From Psychrobacillus sp. NEAU-3TGS (GTDB lineage: Bacteria; Bacillota; Bacilli; Bacillales_A; Planococcaceae): a DNA stretch of 64,000 nucleotides. Positions 1 through 7,594 of this stretch are shown in pieces; positions within the stretch are counted from its first letter, which is position 1, and every line of letters begins with the position of its first letter. Below the pieces are notes generated by a model. That model did not search any database. It was not told the DNA's origin and was given only the letters and a program-made list of their open reading frames with translations. Location of the stretch: positions 1,185,753 to 1,249,752 of the forward strand of contig NZ_JAPNOZ010000012.1 in NCBI RefSeq assembly GCF_029955155.1. Direction: 5' to 3'. Made by a program: the position numbers and the translations under genes.

Positions 1-1098
1 TTCTTTTCGACGTATGACTTGATCATTTGTAATCTTAGAATCTTTTACATTTTCATAGAGTGATTTACCTGTAATCGTCATACGATCCGGATGAACCGCT
101 CCTGGAATTTCGCAAAGTTCTTTTATAATGGCACTAACTCCTCCTGCAAGATGAACATCATGCATCGAGTAATCAGAAGCTGGCATAATCTTCGATAAAT
201 AAGGAACACGCTTCGCTACTTCATTAATCTCTTTCACGTCGTATTCGATTTCTGCTTCATGAGCGATAGCTAATGTATGTAGTACTGTATTTGTAGAACC
301 ACCCATCGCCATGTCTAGTGCGAATGCATCGTCTATTGTTTCTTTCGTAACTAAATCACGCGGTTTAATATCTTCTTTTACCATTCTTACAAGATGTTGT
401 GCCGCTTCTTTAATAAGGCGATGACGTTCGTCGGATGTAGCAACAATCGTTCCATTACCCGGTGGTGTCAACCCTAGCATTTCCATTAAAGAGTTCATTG
501 AGTTTGCTGTGAACATCCCTGAACATGAACCACATGTTGGACATGCATTTTGTTCGATGTCTAGTAGTTGTTCTGCTGTCATTCCACCTGATTTATAAGA
601 ACCAACACCTTCAAAAACGGAAGTAAGTGAAAGTTGTTTGCCGTCAGCTGAAGTACCAGCTTCCATCGGACCACCTGATACAAAAACAGATGGGACATTC
701 GTTCTTACTGCTGCCATTAACATTCCTGGAGTGATCTTGTCACAGTTTGGAATGTAAAACACACCATCGAACCAGTGGGCATTAATAACAGTTTCCGCTG
801 AATCTGCAATCAGTTCACGACTCGGAAGTGAATATCTCATCCCGATGTGTCCCATTGCAATCCCATCATCTACACCAATCGTGTTAAACTCAAATGGAAT
901 TCCACCAGCTTCACGTATTGCTTCTTTAACGACCTCTGCAAATTTATTCAAATGCATATGGCCTGGAATAATATCAATATAGGAGTTACAAACGCCAATA
1001 AACGGCTTATCTAAATCTTTTGTTTTGACCCCAGTTGCATAAAGTAAACTTCTGTGCGGGGCACGGTCTACACCTTTTTTAATCATGTCACTTCTCAA
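1..1098 (-). CDS. ilvD: Dihydroxy-acid dehydratase IlvD (3' end lies outside the window)
   Basis: This enzyme dehydrates 2,3-dihydroxy-isovalerate and 2,3-dihydroxy-3-methylvalerate to the 2-oxoacids of valine and isoleucine synthesis, using an Fe-S cluster in the cytoplasm. The visible 366 codons are about two thirds of the usual ~560. They begin [20 protein letters not shown], the usual IlvD N-terminus, and contain the cysteine motif [21 protein letters not shown] chose TTG at 1098 as start because AGGAGCG lies seven bases upstream and the family N-terminus begins there. The reading frame is open to the window edge. Upstream lie a perfect CcpA-type site and a CodY-like box, which fits the control of branched-chain amino acid genes known in Bacillales. 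Confidence 0.95.
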   Translation of the reverse strand, partial: MRSDMIKKGVDRAPHRSLLYATGVKTKDLDKPFIGVCNSYIDIIPGHMHLNKFAEVVKEAIREAGGIPFEFNTIGVDDGIAMGHIGMRYSLPSRELIADSAETVINAHWFDGVFYIPNCDKITPGMLMAAVRTNVPSVFVSGGPMEAGTSADGKQLSLTSVFEGVGSYKSGGMTAEQLLDIEQNACPTCGSCSGMFTANSMNSLMEMLGLTPPGNGTIVATSDERHRLIKEAAQHLVRMVKEDIKPRDLVTKETIDDAFALDMAMGGSTNTVLHTLAIAHEAEIEYDVKEINEVAKRVPYLSKIMPASDYSMHDVHLAGGVSAIIKELCEIPGAVHPDRMTITGKSLYENVKDSKITNDQVIRRKE

Positions 1099-1179
1099 TT
1101 TTAATCGCTCCTATACTTACCGCTTATCTAGCGTTTAGCTTTGCAGCTTTAGACTATTTATAGTCTTCTTTAGTTTGTG

Positions 1180-1194
1180 AATTTTCTCACAATA
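1180..1194. promoter_or_regulatory. CodY-like box in the ilvD leader
   Basis: The sequence AATTTTCTCACAATA matches the CodY consensus AATTTTCWGAAAATT at 12 of 15 positions and lies about 80 bases upstream of the ilvD start. CodY is known to repress ilv genes in Bacillus. Three mismatches make this a candidate only. Confidence 0.4.
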
Positions 1195-1285
1195 TTTAAT
1201 ATATTGTAGTTATCATATCGCCTTTAAAATGCCCCGTCAACACCCTTTTTTAAAATAATCTGTTAGTTTGGAATATTCATATACT

Positions 1286-1301
1286 ATGTAATCGTTTACA
1301 T
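1286..1301. promoter_or_regulatory. Catabolite-responsive element (cre, CcpA site) upstream of ilvD
   Basis: ATGTAATCGTTTACAT fits the cre consensus WTGNAANCGNWNNCW at every position and is itself nearly palindromic. It is about 190 bases upstream of the ilvD start. CcpA activates the ilv-leu operon in B. subtilis, so a cre here is expected; the effect in this organism is inferred. Confidence 0.6.
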
Positions 1302-1356
1302 TTGCGATATATCGCACTTTACACGCTTGAAAAATAATTGTGAATTTTTTGTTCAA

Positions 1357-1394
1357 AATAAAAAACCTCTCCACTTCTGTGGTGAGAAAGGTTC
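1357..1394 (-). terminator. Terminator-like hairpin upstream of ilvD
   Basis: Read on the minus strand, CTCACCAC and GTGGAGAG pair around an AGAA loop with one A-A mismatch and are followed by GGTTTTTTATTTT. No gene ends just before it. It is either a leftover terminator or an attenuator in a long ilvD leader. I see no T-box core sequence next to it. Confidence 0.5.
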
Positions 1395-1582
1395 TCAAAG
1401 GCATATTCTGTCTACGTTTAATGAAATATTGGGATACAATTCGGAGTCATGTGGGGTGGCATTATTTTCTATTAACTAACAAAATTAAGCTAAGGGAAAC
1501 CATTTTATAGATGAAAGCAACTAGTTCTGCATCGTGAGCAATTAATTTTGAACTGAGGACAACAACTGTATTAATACGCAAA

Positions 1583-1611
1583 GAAAAAACCTTCCCGTAG
1601 ACCTGGGAAGG
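1583..1611 (-). terminator. Terminator of the small membrane protein gene
   Basis: On the minus strand CCTTCCC and GGGAAGG form a perfect 7-bp stem around an 8-base loop, followed by TTTTTTC. It lies a few bases after the stop codon of the gene at 1619-2050. Confidence 0.85.
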
Positions 1612-1618
1612 CAAGTAT

Positions 1619-2050
1619 TTACCATAGATTCGGCTTGGCTACCATGAACCAAAGCATTATAAGTAACAATAAAATATAGAGCCACACAGAGCGACGTAAT
1701 TTTAAAACAAGCGTATTCAAATCAATCTTCTCATCTCGAAACAATCGAATATTCGGCTTAAACGCTCGCGCTAGAAAAACAATCGAACTTACCATTACAA
1801 CAATCGTCATAATGACCCATGACGTCGACCACGGCCAATTTCCTTGCCACATAAGCAAAATCCCAGATACAACAAGCACATGCCCAGCATGCTTTACAAT
1901 CCGTATAGCAGCTTGGAACACCTCTAAATGTGAATCTAACAACTCTCTATTTTGGAGTTTCATCCTATTTAATAACGGAAAAAGTACAAAGAACGGACCA
2001 ATAGATAAAATTGCGCTTAATACATGTGTAAATACTATAAATTTATACAT
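1619..2050 (-). CDS. Small four-helix integral membrane protein, function unknown
   Basis: The 143-residue product has four hydrophobic segments, at about residues 1-26, 51-68, 76-96 and 121-139, with few charged residues and no signal peptide. It therefore should sit in the cytoplasmic membrane. The pattern HVLSAILSIGPFF at the N-terminus resembles small DUF2269-like membrane proteins, but I cannot name a function. The ATG at 2050 follows AGGTGATT, and TATAAT lies a little further upstream, so it appears to be transcribed alone, ending at the strong terminator just downstream. It does not share an operon with ilvD. Confidence 0.75.
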   Translation of the reverse strand: MYKFIVFTHVLSAILSIGPFFVLFPLLNRMKLQNRELLDSHLEVFQAAIRIVKHAGHVLVVSGILLMWQGNWPWSTSWVIMTIVVMVSSIVFLARAFKPNIRLFRDEKIDLNTLVLKLRRSVWLYILLLLIMLWFMVAKPNLW

Positions 2051-2271
2051 AAAATAATCACCTAAGTATATTATACGGTATTGTGTCGGAGAAGGTTGTG
2101 TCTAGTTGAGGAAGATTTTGTGGTATAGGGGGAGGTTCGCTTACGCGCAACAGAGAATAAGTTTCTCTCAACAATCTAGTGCTTACTCGCAATATTTGGA
2201 GTCAGTTTAAAAATTGGACATGTTCAAATACGAACTTCATACTAACAGAAAATAAAGAGAGCGTGTCTTTG

Positions 2272-2394
2272 ACTGCAGTTCAAACTAGAGAACTGTGCGA
2301 ATAGTTAGCGAAGTTGAAAGTGGAAGAAGAGCTGCAAGAGGAAAGTGAAATCATAAAAAAGGTCATGCATGTCTTCGTCCAAGGTCACACATGT
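2272..2394 (+). pseudogene. Remnant of an IS3-family OrfA transposase
   Basis: Frame 1 from 2272 reads TAVQTRELCE, a stop at 2302, then LAKLKVEEELQEESEIIKKV. This is the C-terminal leucine-zipper pattern of IS3-family OrfA proteins (ELRRLxxENxxLKxExxILKKA). There is no start codon, one internal TAG, and no recognisable OrfB or terminal inverted repeats, so it is a relic. Identification rests on the heptad and ILKKA-like pattern only. Confidence 0.5.
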
Positions 2395-2520
2395 TATTTA
2401 AGCTCATGTAGGGACATCAAAATGAATATATATCGCGTGGTGAAGTTGTAGAGGATTCTTCCGTGGATATTACAAAAGTATTAAAGGCAAAAGCGAGACC
2501 AGATACTCGGGGAAATAAAA

Positions 2521-2556
2521 AAAAATCAACCTGTGTTATAGAGGGTTGAATTTTTA
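2521..2556. terminator. Bidirectional hairpin terminator
   Basis: TCAACC and GGTTGA form a 6-bp stem with a 12-base loop. It is flanked by an A-run on the left and ATTTTT on the right, so it could stop transcripts in either direction. Confidence 0.5.
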
Positions 2557-2775
2557 CTTCTAGATACACAAGTACCCAGAACTATTATTATTTTACTATG
2601 CTATAGGAGCTGGAACTCCCGCTTCTTAGAGATAAAAGACTAATTAGTGAAAATCCCTAATATTCCCTAGAGAAATTAAACATATACGTATTTGATTGCA
2701 CATATACATAATAAAAGGGCTATCTCTATCATTTTACGCCCTAAAAAACTGCACCATTTATGGAGGTGAATACAA

Positions 2776-2883
2776 ATGACAACATACGAATTGCTAAGCT
2801 TACTCATTCAACTATCTGGCGGTTGGATTGCTTTTATGTCGGTGGCGTTGTCAGTTATCTTTTTCTTATCAAGAAAGAAGTAA
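2776..2883 (+). CDS. Putative holin-like type I toxin peptide (TxpA/Hol_Tox-like)
   Basis: A 35-residue peptide starts MTTYELLSLLIQLSGG and ends in SRKK. It has a single hydrophobic helix of about 20 residues and a basic C-terminus, the build of the holin-like toxins of type I toxin-antitoxin loci in Firmicutes. GGAGGTG lies eight bases before the ATG, one of the strongest ribosome sites in the window. The stop codon is inside a 13-bp perfect inverted repeat, and a strong terminator follows about 130 bases later, so the mRNA has a long structured 3' tail. Such toxins are normally silenced by an antisense RNA. The family assignment is from length and pattern, not from a search. Confidence 0.65.
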   Translation: MTTYELLSLLIQLSGGWIAFMSVALSVIFFLSRKK

Positions 2884-2924
2884 CCGCCCCCATCGGCAGG
2901 AGTGTGGACAATTACTTCTTTCTT
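2871..2924. repeat. Perfect 13-bp inverted repeat over the toxin stop codon
   Basis: AAGAAAGAAGTAA at 2871-2883 is the exact reverse complement of TTACTTCTTTCTT at 2912-2924, with a 28-base spacer that can extend the stem. The left arm contains the toxin stop codon. No T-run follows, so it looks like an RNA-stability or translation-control element rather than a terminator. Confidence 0.8.
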
Positions 2925-3015
2925 CTTTAGCCAAAAGCTTTTTCTGCCCAACTAATTACGTCGTCGTACGATGCACAAAATCGACCATGATTTTGTCTAG
3001 CAGTCTACCATTTAG

Positions 3016-3049
3016 GACTGAGTGCTGAAACACTCAGCCCTTTTTTATT
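3016..3049 (+). terminator. Terminator of the toxin transcript
   Basis: CTGAGTG and CACTCAG pair around CTGAAA and are followed by CCCTTTTTTATT. This is a strong Rho-independent terminator on the plus strand. Confidence 0.85.
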
Positions 3050-3369
3050 GTATGTTAGGTTTATAATTATATGATGAATTGTTGTTTGAAGTGTAATACG
3101 ATATCACTAAATTCATTAAGAAACCTAGATTTCTTTATACTTCGTTATTGTGAAACAATAAAGCTTGCGCATAGGACTTACTACAACTCCATATGTGAGT
3201 AACTTTTATCTATAGTATGCAACAAGCACCAATAATAGAAACAATACTTTTAGTATTTTCCTAGAATCAGTAAAATGTGCTCAAAAAAGTATTTATTTTT
3301 AGAAATCTGAAGAGAATGGAATTTTAGTAGTTATCTAGATCACTGTGATTTATTAAACCTGAAATGATA
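3050..3369. other. Intergenic stretch without a recognisable feature
   Basis: About 320 AT-rich bases between the toxin terminator and the end of the YiiX-like gene. I see only weak short hairpins here, and no gene. Confidence 0.5.
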
Positions 3370-3960
3370 TCATGGAGTGATTTCGAACAAAGGTTTGACA
3401 TAGGGATCTGCCGCAATATGTTCTGGGAAAATAAAACCCATTGGATCGCGTGAAAGCTCTATTTCCAATTGCTTGTAGCATTCGTCTACGAATTCAGAGC
3501 ACATATATTCAAAATCCTCCGTATGTCTTACGATTCCTAAACTTATGCGTGCAACAATCTTGGCTATCTCGTCTTTGTCATAATTTCGATTAAGCAAATC
3601 AATCGCTTTTCCACACATACTTTTTATTTTTTCTTTATCAAAATCAGAACTATCAACAACTTCATGTCGGGCTACATACATTTCTCCATTATACTTTTCC
3701 TTACTATTTTCATAATTGTAAAGATAATGTGATAATGGGACCACCCTGACACCGTCGTCTTCTACACTTTCCAATACAAGTACACGCTCATTCCAATAGA
3801 CTAACAAGGCTACATGACTGAATACAGAGTTTGATAGTTTTTTTATCATCTCACTGACTAAATAGCGTCCGCTACAAAAAAGAATATCTCCTGTTTTTAT
3901 TTTGCTTTTTGCTAGTTGATAGGAAATCTGGTTTATTCCATTAAATTTACTAGTCCCCAT
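3370..3960 (-). CDS. YiiX/YaeF-like permuted papain-fold hydrolase
   Basis: This 196-residue cytoplasmic protein has the circularly permuted NlpC/P60 (papain) layout. GDILFCSG at 24-31 begins the fold, SHVALL carries the presumed catalytic His49, and E64 lies in the VLESV strand. Cys154 in MCSEFVDE is the presumed nucleophile. In this family the histidine precedes the cysteine, as seen here. Family members are amidases or thiol hydrolases acting on peptide or lipid amides; the substrate here is unknown. There is no signal peptide, so it is not an obvious wall enzyme. The ATG follows GAGGAGCG. It lies about 110 bases downstream of the protease-nuclease gene on the same strand, separated by a hairpin, so co-transcription is likely. 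Confidence 0.75.
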   Translation of the reverse strand: MGTSKFNGINQISYQLAKSKIKTGDILFCSGRYLVSEMIKKLSNSVFSHVALLVYWNERVLVLESVEDDGVRVVPLSHYLYNYENSKEKYNGEMYVARHEVVDSSDFDKEKIKSMCGKAIDLLNRNYDKDEIAKIVARISLGIVRHTEDFEYMCSEFVDECYKQLEIELSRDPMGFIFPEHIAADPYVKPLFEITP

Positions 3961-4013
3961 TTATAATCGCTCCTCAAATCAATGTTATCTACCTATATTA
4001 AGGGTTAGTTGGC

Positions 4014-4038
4014 CCAGTGGTAGAGCCGCTACCACTAG
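4014..4038 (-). other. Intercistronic hairpin between protease-nuclease and YiiX-like genes
   Basis: AGTGGTAG (4016-4023) and CTACCACT (4029-4036) form a perfect 8-bp stem with a 5-base loop. No T-run follows on either strand, so it more likely affects mRNA stability or partial readthrough than full termination. Confidence 0.45.
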
Positions 4039-4070
4039 GGGAACAATAGCTAAATTTTAATGTTCAAATT

Positions 4071-5870
4071 TCAGAGTTTTATATCCTCGGGTGCATCAAT
4101 GACATATCCTATTATCGATTCTAATTGATTGATAGGATCGTAATTACGTAAATCTTCAAAATCAAGACCTGTAGTCTCCTCAATTTTTGAAATGGGCACT
4201 TGGTACGTTTTATATTCACCGTAAGCAAATTCCAAATCCTCAATAAGATTTTTTTGAGTCTGCAAATAAGCAGTTGCAGAGAGGTTTCCATCTTTCTTAA
4301 CAATGACTGCTATTTTCCAAAATTCTGCCGGTATCTGAACGCCTCTGTAAATAATGTCATCCATCCTAAAAACTGGTCCAGTAAACACCGTTACTTTAAG
4401 ATTCGAGTTTTCGGCATTATCTAAAATATAATTCTCCAGATCCAACCAGGTTTTTTGATTCAACTTACTTTGCTGAGGAGCACAATTGGTAAAGTGGAAC
4501 GTATCCTTATTTGCCCTTTCCGCCGAATCTCCCCAAACAGGATCAAGCCGGCGGACAAGATGTCCCCGATCAAGCGGATTATTTTTATATAATTCAGGAC
4601 CGCACTGGTACTCTATTTCGATGCGAGAATCGAGATACCATTTGTCATTACGGCCAATCTTCATCAACTGATTGCCGTCAATATTAACCACCGTATAATA
4701 TGCTAAACGGCGTGATTTGCTCATGACAATTGAAAAATGCGTATAATGGAGCACATTGCTTCCGTCTTTTAACTGGGCAACATCCTGTTCAAGATCAGAT
4801 CTGAACATCGGATGAGGAACTTCATAATCGTCACCAAGAAATTGAGTGTCATAGCCGGTCGAACCTTCATACCATGAATCGCTTAACTCCTCAACTACCA
4901 TCTCCTCAGAAGTAGGACCTTGGACTTTCCACCCCTTCACAATGTCATTTATTAATAACTTTTGATCTTCACCCAAGTTGGCGCTTTGCTCCACGACAAA
5001 CTGGATAATACTGCTTATGCGAATCCCTTCATTGGCAATAAATTTAGCCGCATCCTTTGGATCTGGAACGCCTGCATGGTGGAGACAGATTACGATCCAT
5101 TCGTCATTATATACAGGTGATCCAGAGGATCCAGGCATGGTATCTGTGGAGTAATGAATATAGTCGTCAAATACATCCATAATTTGATTTTCTCTAATCG
5201 CAACAGCTTTAGGGGCCCCTGAAGGATGTTGAATAATTGATACATATTCACCAACCAACCCTTTTCCAGTTTGCGGAATGAGGGGTAAGAACCCAAAATC
5301 ACTTACTTTGGTGCCATCAGCAGACATATCCTCTATCGCGACTAATGTGAAATCAAGCTTCTGATCCGTTATAAATAAACGCTCAGGTGTTAAACGGAAG
5401 GTTTTCATCGGACGTTCTTTTAAGTCAAGATCAACTTCATAGTTGAATTGTGCGCGACTAAACTGAGCCGTATCGTAGTTCTCCAAAACATGATTATTTG
5501 TAAGCAATAACGAAGGTGATACAAGAAAACCTGTAGCATGTCCGAGAACCCTGCCTATTCGATCTCGAATTTCGATTCTACAAACTGGTCTAGCTGCTTG
5601 CAGACCTGCTTCAAGATAAGAGATAGGAAATAGATCATCTTGACCAATAATACGCTCCATAGCAAGTCCATCACGTGGATCTATAATCGCTTTACGAAGT
5701 GTAACTCGCTCAGGCGTATCTACTTCCAAGGGATTTTTAATTTGCAGTTCACTAGCAATTCGTTCACGTTCACTAGAACGTGCGATGTAACGCTTTAATG
5801 CTTGTTGTTGTTGCAAATCTACAAGACTCATATTATAGCTTTGAAACTTATCAAGTCGTTTAATAGACAT
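4071..5870 (-). CDS. Trypsin-like serine protease fused to a NUC1 DNA/RNA non-specific endonuclease
   Basis: The 599-residue protein has two enzyme domains. Residues ~95-295 are a chymotrypsin-fold protease: His127 in LLLTNNHVLE, Asp173 in KLDFTLVAIE and Ser249 in PGSSGSPVY form the triad. Residues ~360-590 are a beta-beta-alpha metal nuclease: DRGH at 434-437 gives the general base His437, and TNCAPQQSKLNQKTWLDLE at 461-479 supplies the metal-binding asparagine and glutamate. No signal peptide or membrane segment is visible, so both enzymes should be cytoplasmic. The first ~90 residues are a basic and polar region of unknown role. AAGGAGGATAAAC precedes the ATG. A divergent intracellular subtilisin lies 430 bases upstream and a papain-fold hydrolase downstream. 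A protease that controls its own nuclease is the natural hypothesis, but this is inference. Confidence 0.9.
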   Translation of the reverse strand: MSIKRLDKFQSYNMSLVDLQQQQALKRYIARSSERERIASELQIKNPLEVDTPERVTLRKAIIDPRDGLAMERIIGQDDLFPISYLEAGLQAARPVCRIEIRDRIGRVLGHATGFLVSPSLLLTNNHVLENYDTAQFSRAQFNYEVDLDLKERPMKTFRLTPERLFITDQKLDFTLVAIEDMSADGTKVSDFGFLPLIPQTGKGLVGEYVSIIQHPSGAPKAVAIRENQIMDVFDDYIHYSTDTMPGSSGSPVYNDEWIVICLHHAGVPDPKDAAKFIANEGIRISSIIQFVVEQSANLGEDQKLLINDIVKGWKVQGPTSEEMVVEELSDSWYEGSTGYDTQFLGDDYEVPHPMFRSDLEQDVAQLKDGSNVLHYTHFSIVMSKSRRLAYYTVVNIDGNQLMKIGRNDKWYLDSRIEIEYQCGPELYKNNPLDRGHLVRRLDPVWGDSAERANKDTFHFTNCAPQQSKLNQKTWLDLENYILDNAENSNLKVTVFTGPVFRMDDIIYRGVQIPAEFWKIAVIVKKDGNLSATAYLQTQKNLIEDLEFAYGEYKTYQVPISKIEETTGLDFEDLRNYDPINQLESIIGYVIDAPEDIKL

Positions 5871-6303
5871 GTTTATCCTCCTTAAATTATAAAATTGAAG
5901 TACATTATTTTATTTTGACTATTCTAACATTTCAGTGATTTCATTGGAAGTTACTTTTTACGGGTATTATAATAGATTTTTAGTCCAAAGACTCAATAGC
6001 TATTTAACGGTTACTCGCAACATGTAACATGCACTACTTTTAGAAATATTTCTTTATATTTCTGAACTTTAATAGTGAATAAGCGCTAAATAGGATACCT
6101 CTCAAATAAGTCTTCTGAATCTATTATTCAAATTAATTAATATTGATTTGACGGAATAATCAGATAATGATAAGATTTATTTTACAGTAAACTAGCACTT
6201 CTAATAGAAACAAAGCTATTAGTAGATTCCCCATAACAGTAAGTTGATGATAAAAGTTTTTGAATTTGAATAGGTTTCCAATAATACTTTGAGGAGGTAT
6301 AAA
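5871..6303. other. Divergent intergenic region between protease-nuclease and ispA
   Basis: 433 AT-rich bases must hold the promoters of both divergent genes. I could not settle on a convincing -35/-10 pair and see no gene, repeat or strong hairpin. Confidence 0.5.
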
Positions 6304-7268
6304 ATGGATAATTTTGTTCATGTAATTCCATATGAAGTGATTGTACAAATGACGGAGACCAACGAAATTCCTACAGGCGTAGAATTAATTCAAGCACCCA
6401 AGATCTGGGACAAAACAAAAGGAAAAGATATTACGGTAGCTGTCCTGGATACAGGATGCGATTGTAGTCATCCCGATTTACAAGAACGGATTATAGGCGG
6501 TCGTAACTTTACGGACGATGATGAAAGCAATCCCGATATATTCCTCGATTACAATGGACATGGCACTCACGTTGCCGGAACGATTGCTGCACAGAAGAAC
6601 GACAAAGGTGTAGTCGGAGTAGCTCCTGAATCAAATTTACTTATTATAAAGGTATTGAATAAAAAAGGCTCGGGACAATATGAGTGGATTATCAATGGAA
6701 TCAATTATGCCATTGAACAAAAGCGGATATTATCTCCATGTCGCTAGGCGGTCCAAATAATATGCCTGAACTTCATGAAGCGATTAAAAAGGCTATCAGT
6801 AACAATATCCTTGTAGTTTGTGCTGCTGGAAATGAGGGTGACGGCGACGATTCAACCGATGAATTCGCCTATCCAGGCTGTTATAACGAAGTCATTAGTG
6901 TAGGTGCAATAAACCTTGAGCGTCGCTCTTCCGATTTTACCAATTCTCATAATGAAATCGATTTAGTTGCTCCGGGAGAAAAGATCCTCTCTACGTATTT
7001 AAAAGGCAAGTATGCAACATTAAGCGGAACTTCAATGGCTGCACCTCATGCCTCTGGGGCACTTGCTCTCATAAAAAGCTTGGTCAACCACAATTTCGGT
7101 CGGGAACTATCAGAGCCTGAGCTCTATGCTCAGCTAATTAAAAGGACGATTCCACTAGGTTTCTCGTCCAAGCTTGAAGGTAACGGCCTCGTTTATTTGA
7201 CGGTAATCGAACATTTGAGCGGTGTATTTGAGAAGGAGAGTAAAGAGTTGGTTTTGAGTTCACAATAA
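6304..7268 (+). pseudogene. ispA: Intracellular subtilisin IspA, split by a one-base deletion
   Basis: IspA-type proteases are cytoplasmic S8 peptidases made without a signal peptide and held inactive by a short N-terminal extension. The ATG at 6304 follows GAGGAGGT. The extension carries VIPYEV, matching the inhibitory LIPY motif of this family. The triad is Asp49 (AVLDTGCD), His86 (NGHGTHVAG) and a serine in LSGTSMAAPH at about residue 244; CAAGNEGD carries the oxyanion asparagine. The frame breaks at the A-run 6719-6722: one extra A would join INYAIEQK to ADIISMSLGG and restore a normal ~321-residue enzyme. All other residues look functional. It may be a sequencing error, a recent null mutation or, less likely, slippage. 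A strong terminator follows. Confidence 0.9.
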
Positions 7269-7318
7269 TTACGATTAAAAGTGGCGGGACTTCCTATTTT
7301 TCGGACATTTATAATCAT

Positions 7319-7362
7319 AAAACGCGGTCCGAAGATTTCACGGAACGCGTTTTATTGTTTTT
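7319..7362 (+). terminator. Terminator of ispA
   Basis: AAAACGCG and CGCGTTTT pair, with TCCG/CGGA extending the stem internally, followed by ATTGTTTTT. It lies about 50 bases after the ispA stop. Confidence 0.8.
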
Positions 7363-7398
7363 GATAAATTTGAACTTTTTATGTGTAACCTAGAGCCC

Positions 7399-7543
7399 GT
7401 TTCTCGCAATATTCTCAAGAACCGCAAGATAGACTGACTGAATCGCAAGATCATAGCTTAAAATCGCAAAATACTCGCCCCAACTCGCTAGGTAGCAACC
7501 CAGAATAGCAAGATCCCCCCTCCGAATCGCAAGATACTCTTCT
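7399..7543. repeat. AATCGCAAGAT repeat array A
   Basis: About six degenerate copies of a unit with core ATCGCAAGAT (variants ACCGCAAGAT, ATAGCAAGAT, ATCGCAAAAT) are spaced roughly 20-30 bases apart. The array lies between the convergent ends of ispA and a chemoreceptor gene. The same unit recurs at 49460-50015 and 59930-60165. Confidence 0.75.
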
Positions 7544-7548
7544 TCCAT

Positions 7549-7581
7549 ATAAAAAAGCGACCCCAATTTCTCGGAGTCGCT
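7549..7581 (-). terminator. Terminator of the first chemoreceptor gene
   Basis: On the minus strand AGCGACTCC and GGGGTCGCT pair around a short loop and are followed by TTTTTTATAT. Confidence 0.85.
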
Positions 7582-7594
7582 ACTAAACTATCTA

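Larger units (their letters stand above)
2051..2775. other. Intergenic region with decayed mobile-element sequence
   Basis: This 725-base stretch has no intact gene. It holds an IS3-type transposase fragment (listed separately), a possible further fragment around 2450-2520 that I cannot identify, a hairpin terminator near 2540, and the leader of the small toxin gene at 2776. Confidence 0.6.
2700..2925 (-). ncRNA. Candidate antisense antitoxin RNA overlapping the holin-like toxin
   Basis: On the minus strand, a GGGC/GCCC-type hairpin at about 2715-2746 is followed by TTTTATTATG, which could terminate an antisense transcript crossing the whole toxin gene. A possible promoter (TTGGGC, 16 bases, TAAAGA) sits near 2930-2960. 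Known TxpA-like loci carry such RNAs. This one is inferred from these two weak signals only. Confidence 0.3.

Noticed and set aside
1440-1480. GGGGTGGCATT on the plus strand as a T-box core
   Set aside because: The T-box sequence UGGNACCGCG is absent, and the strand is opposite to ilvD.
4004-4045. tRNA-like stretch (AGTGGTAGAGC resembles a D-arm)
   Set aside because: It folds into a single 8-bp hairpin with no anticodon, T-arm or acceptor stem; it is an intercistronic hairpin.
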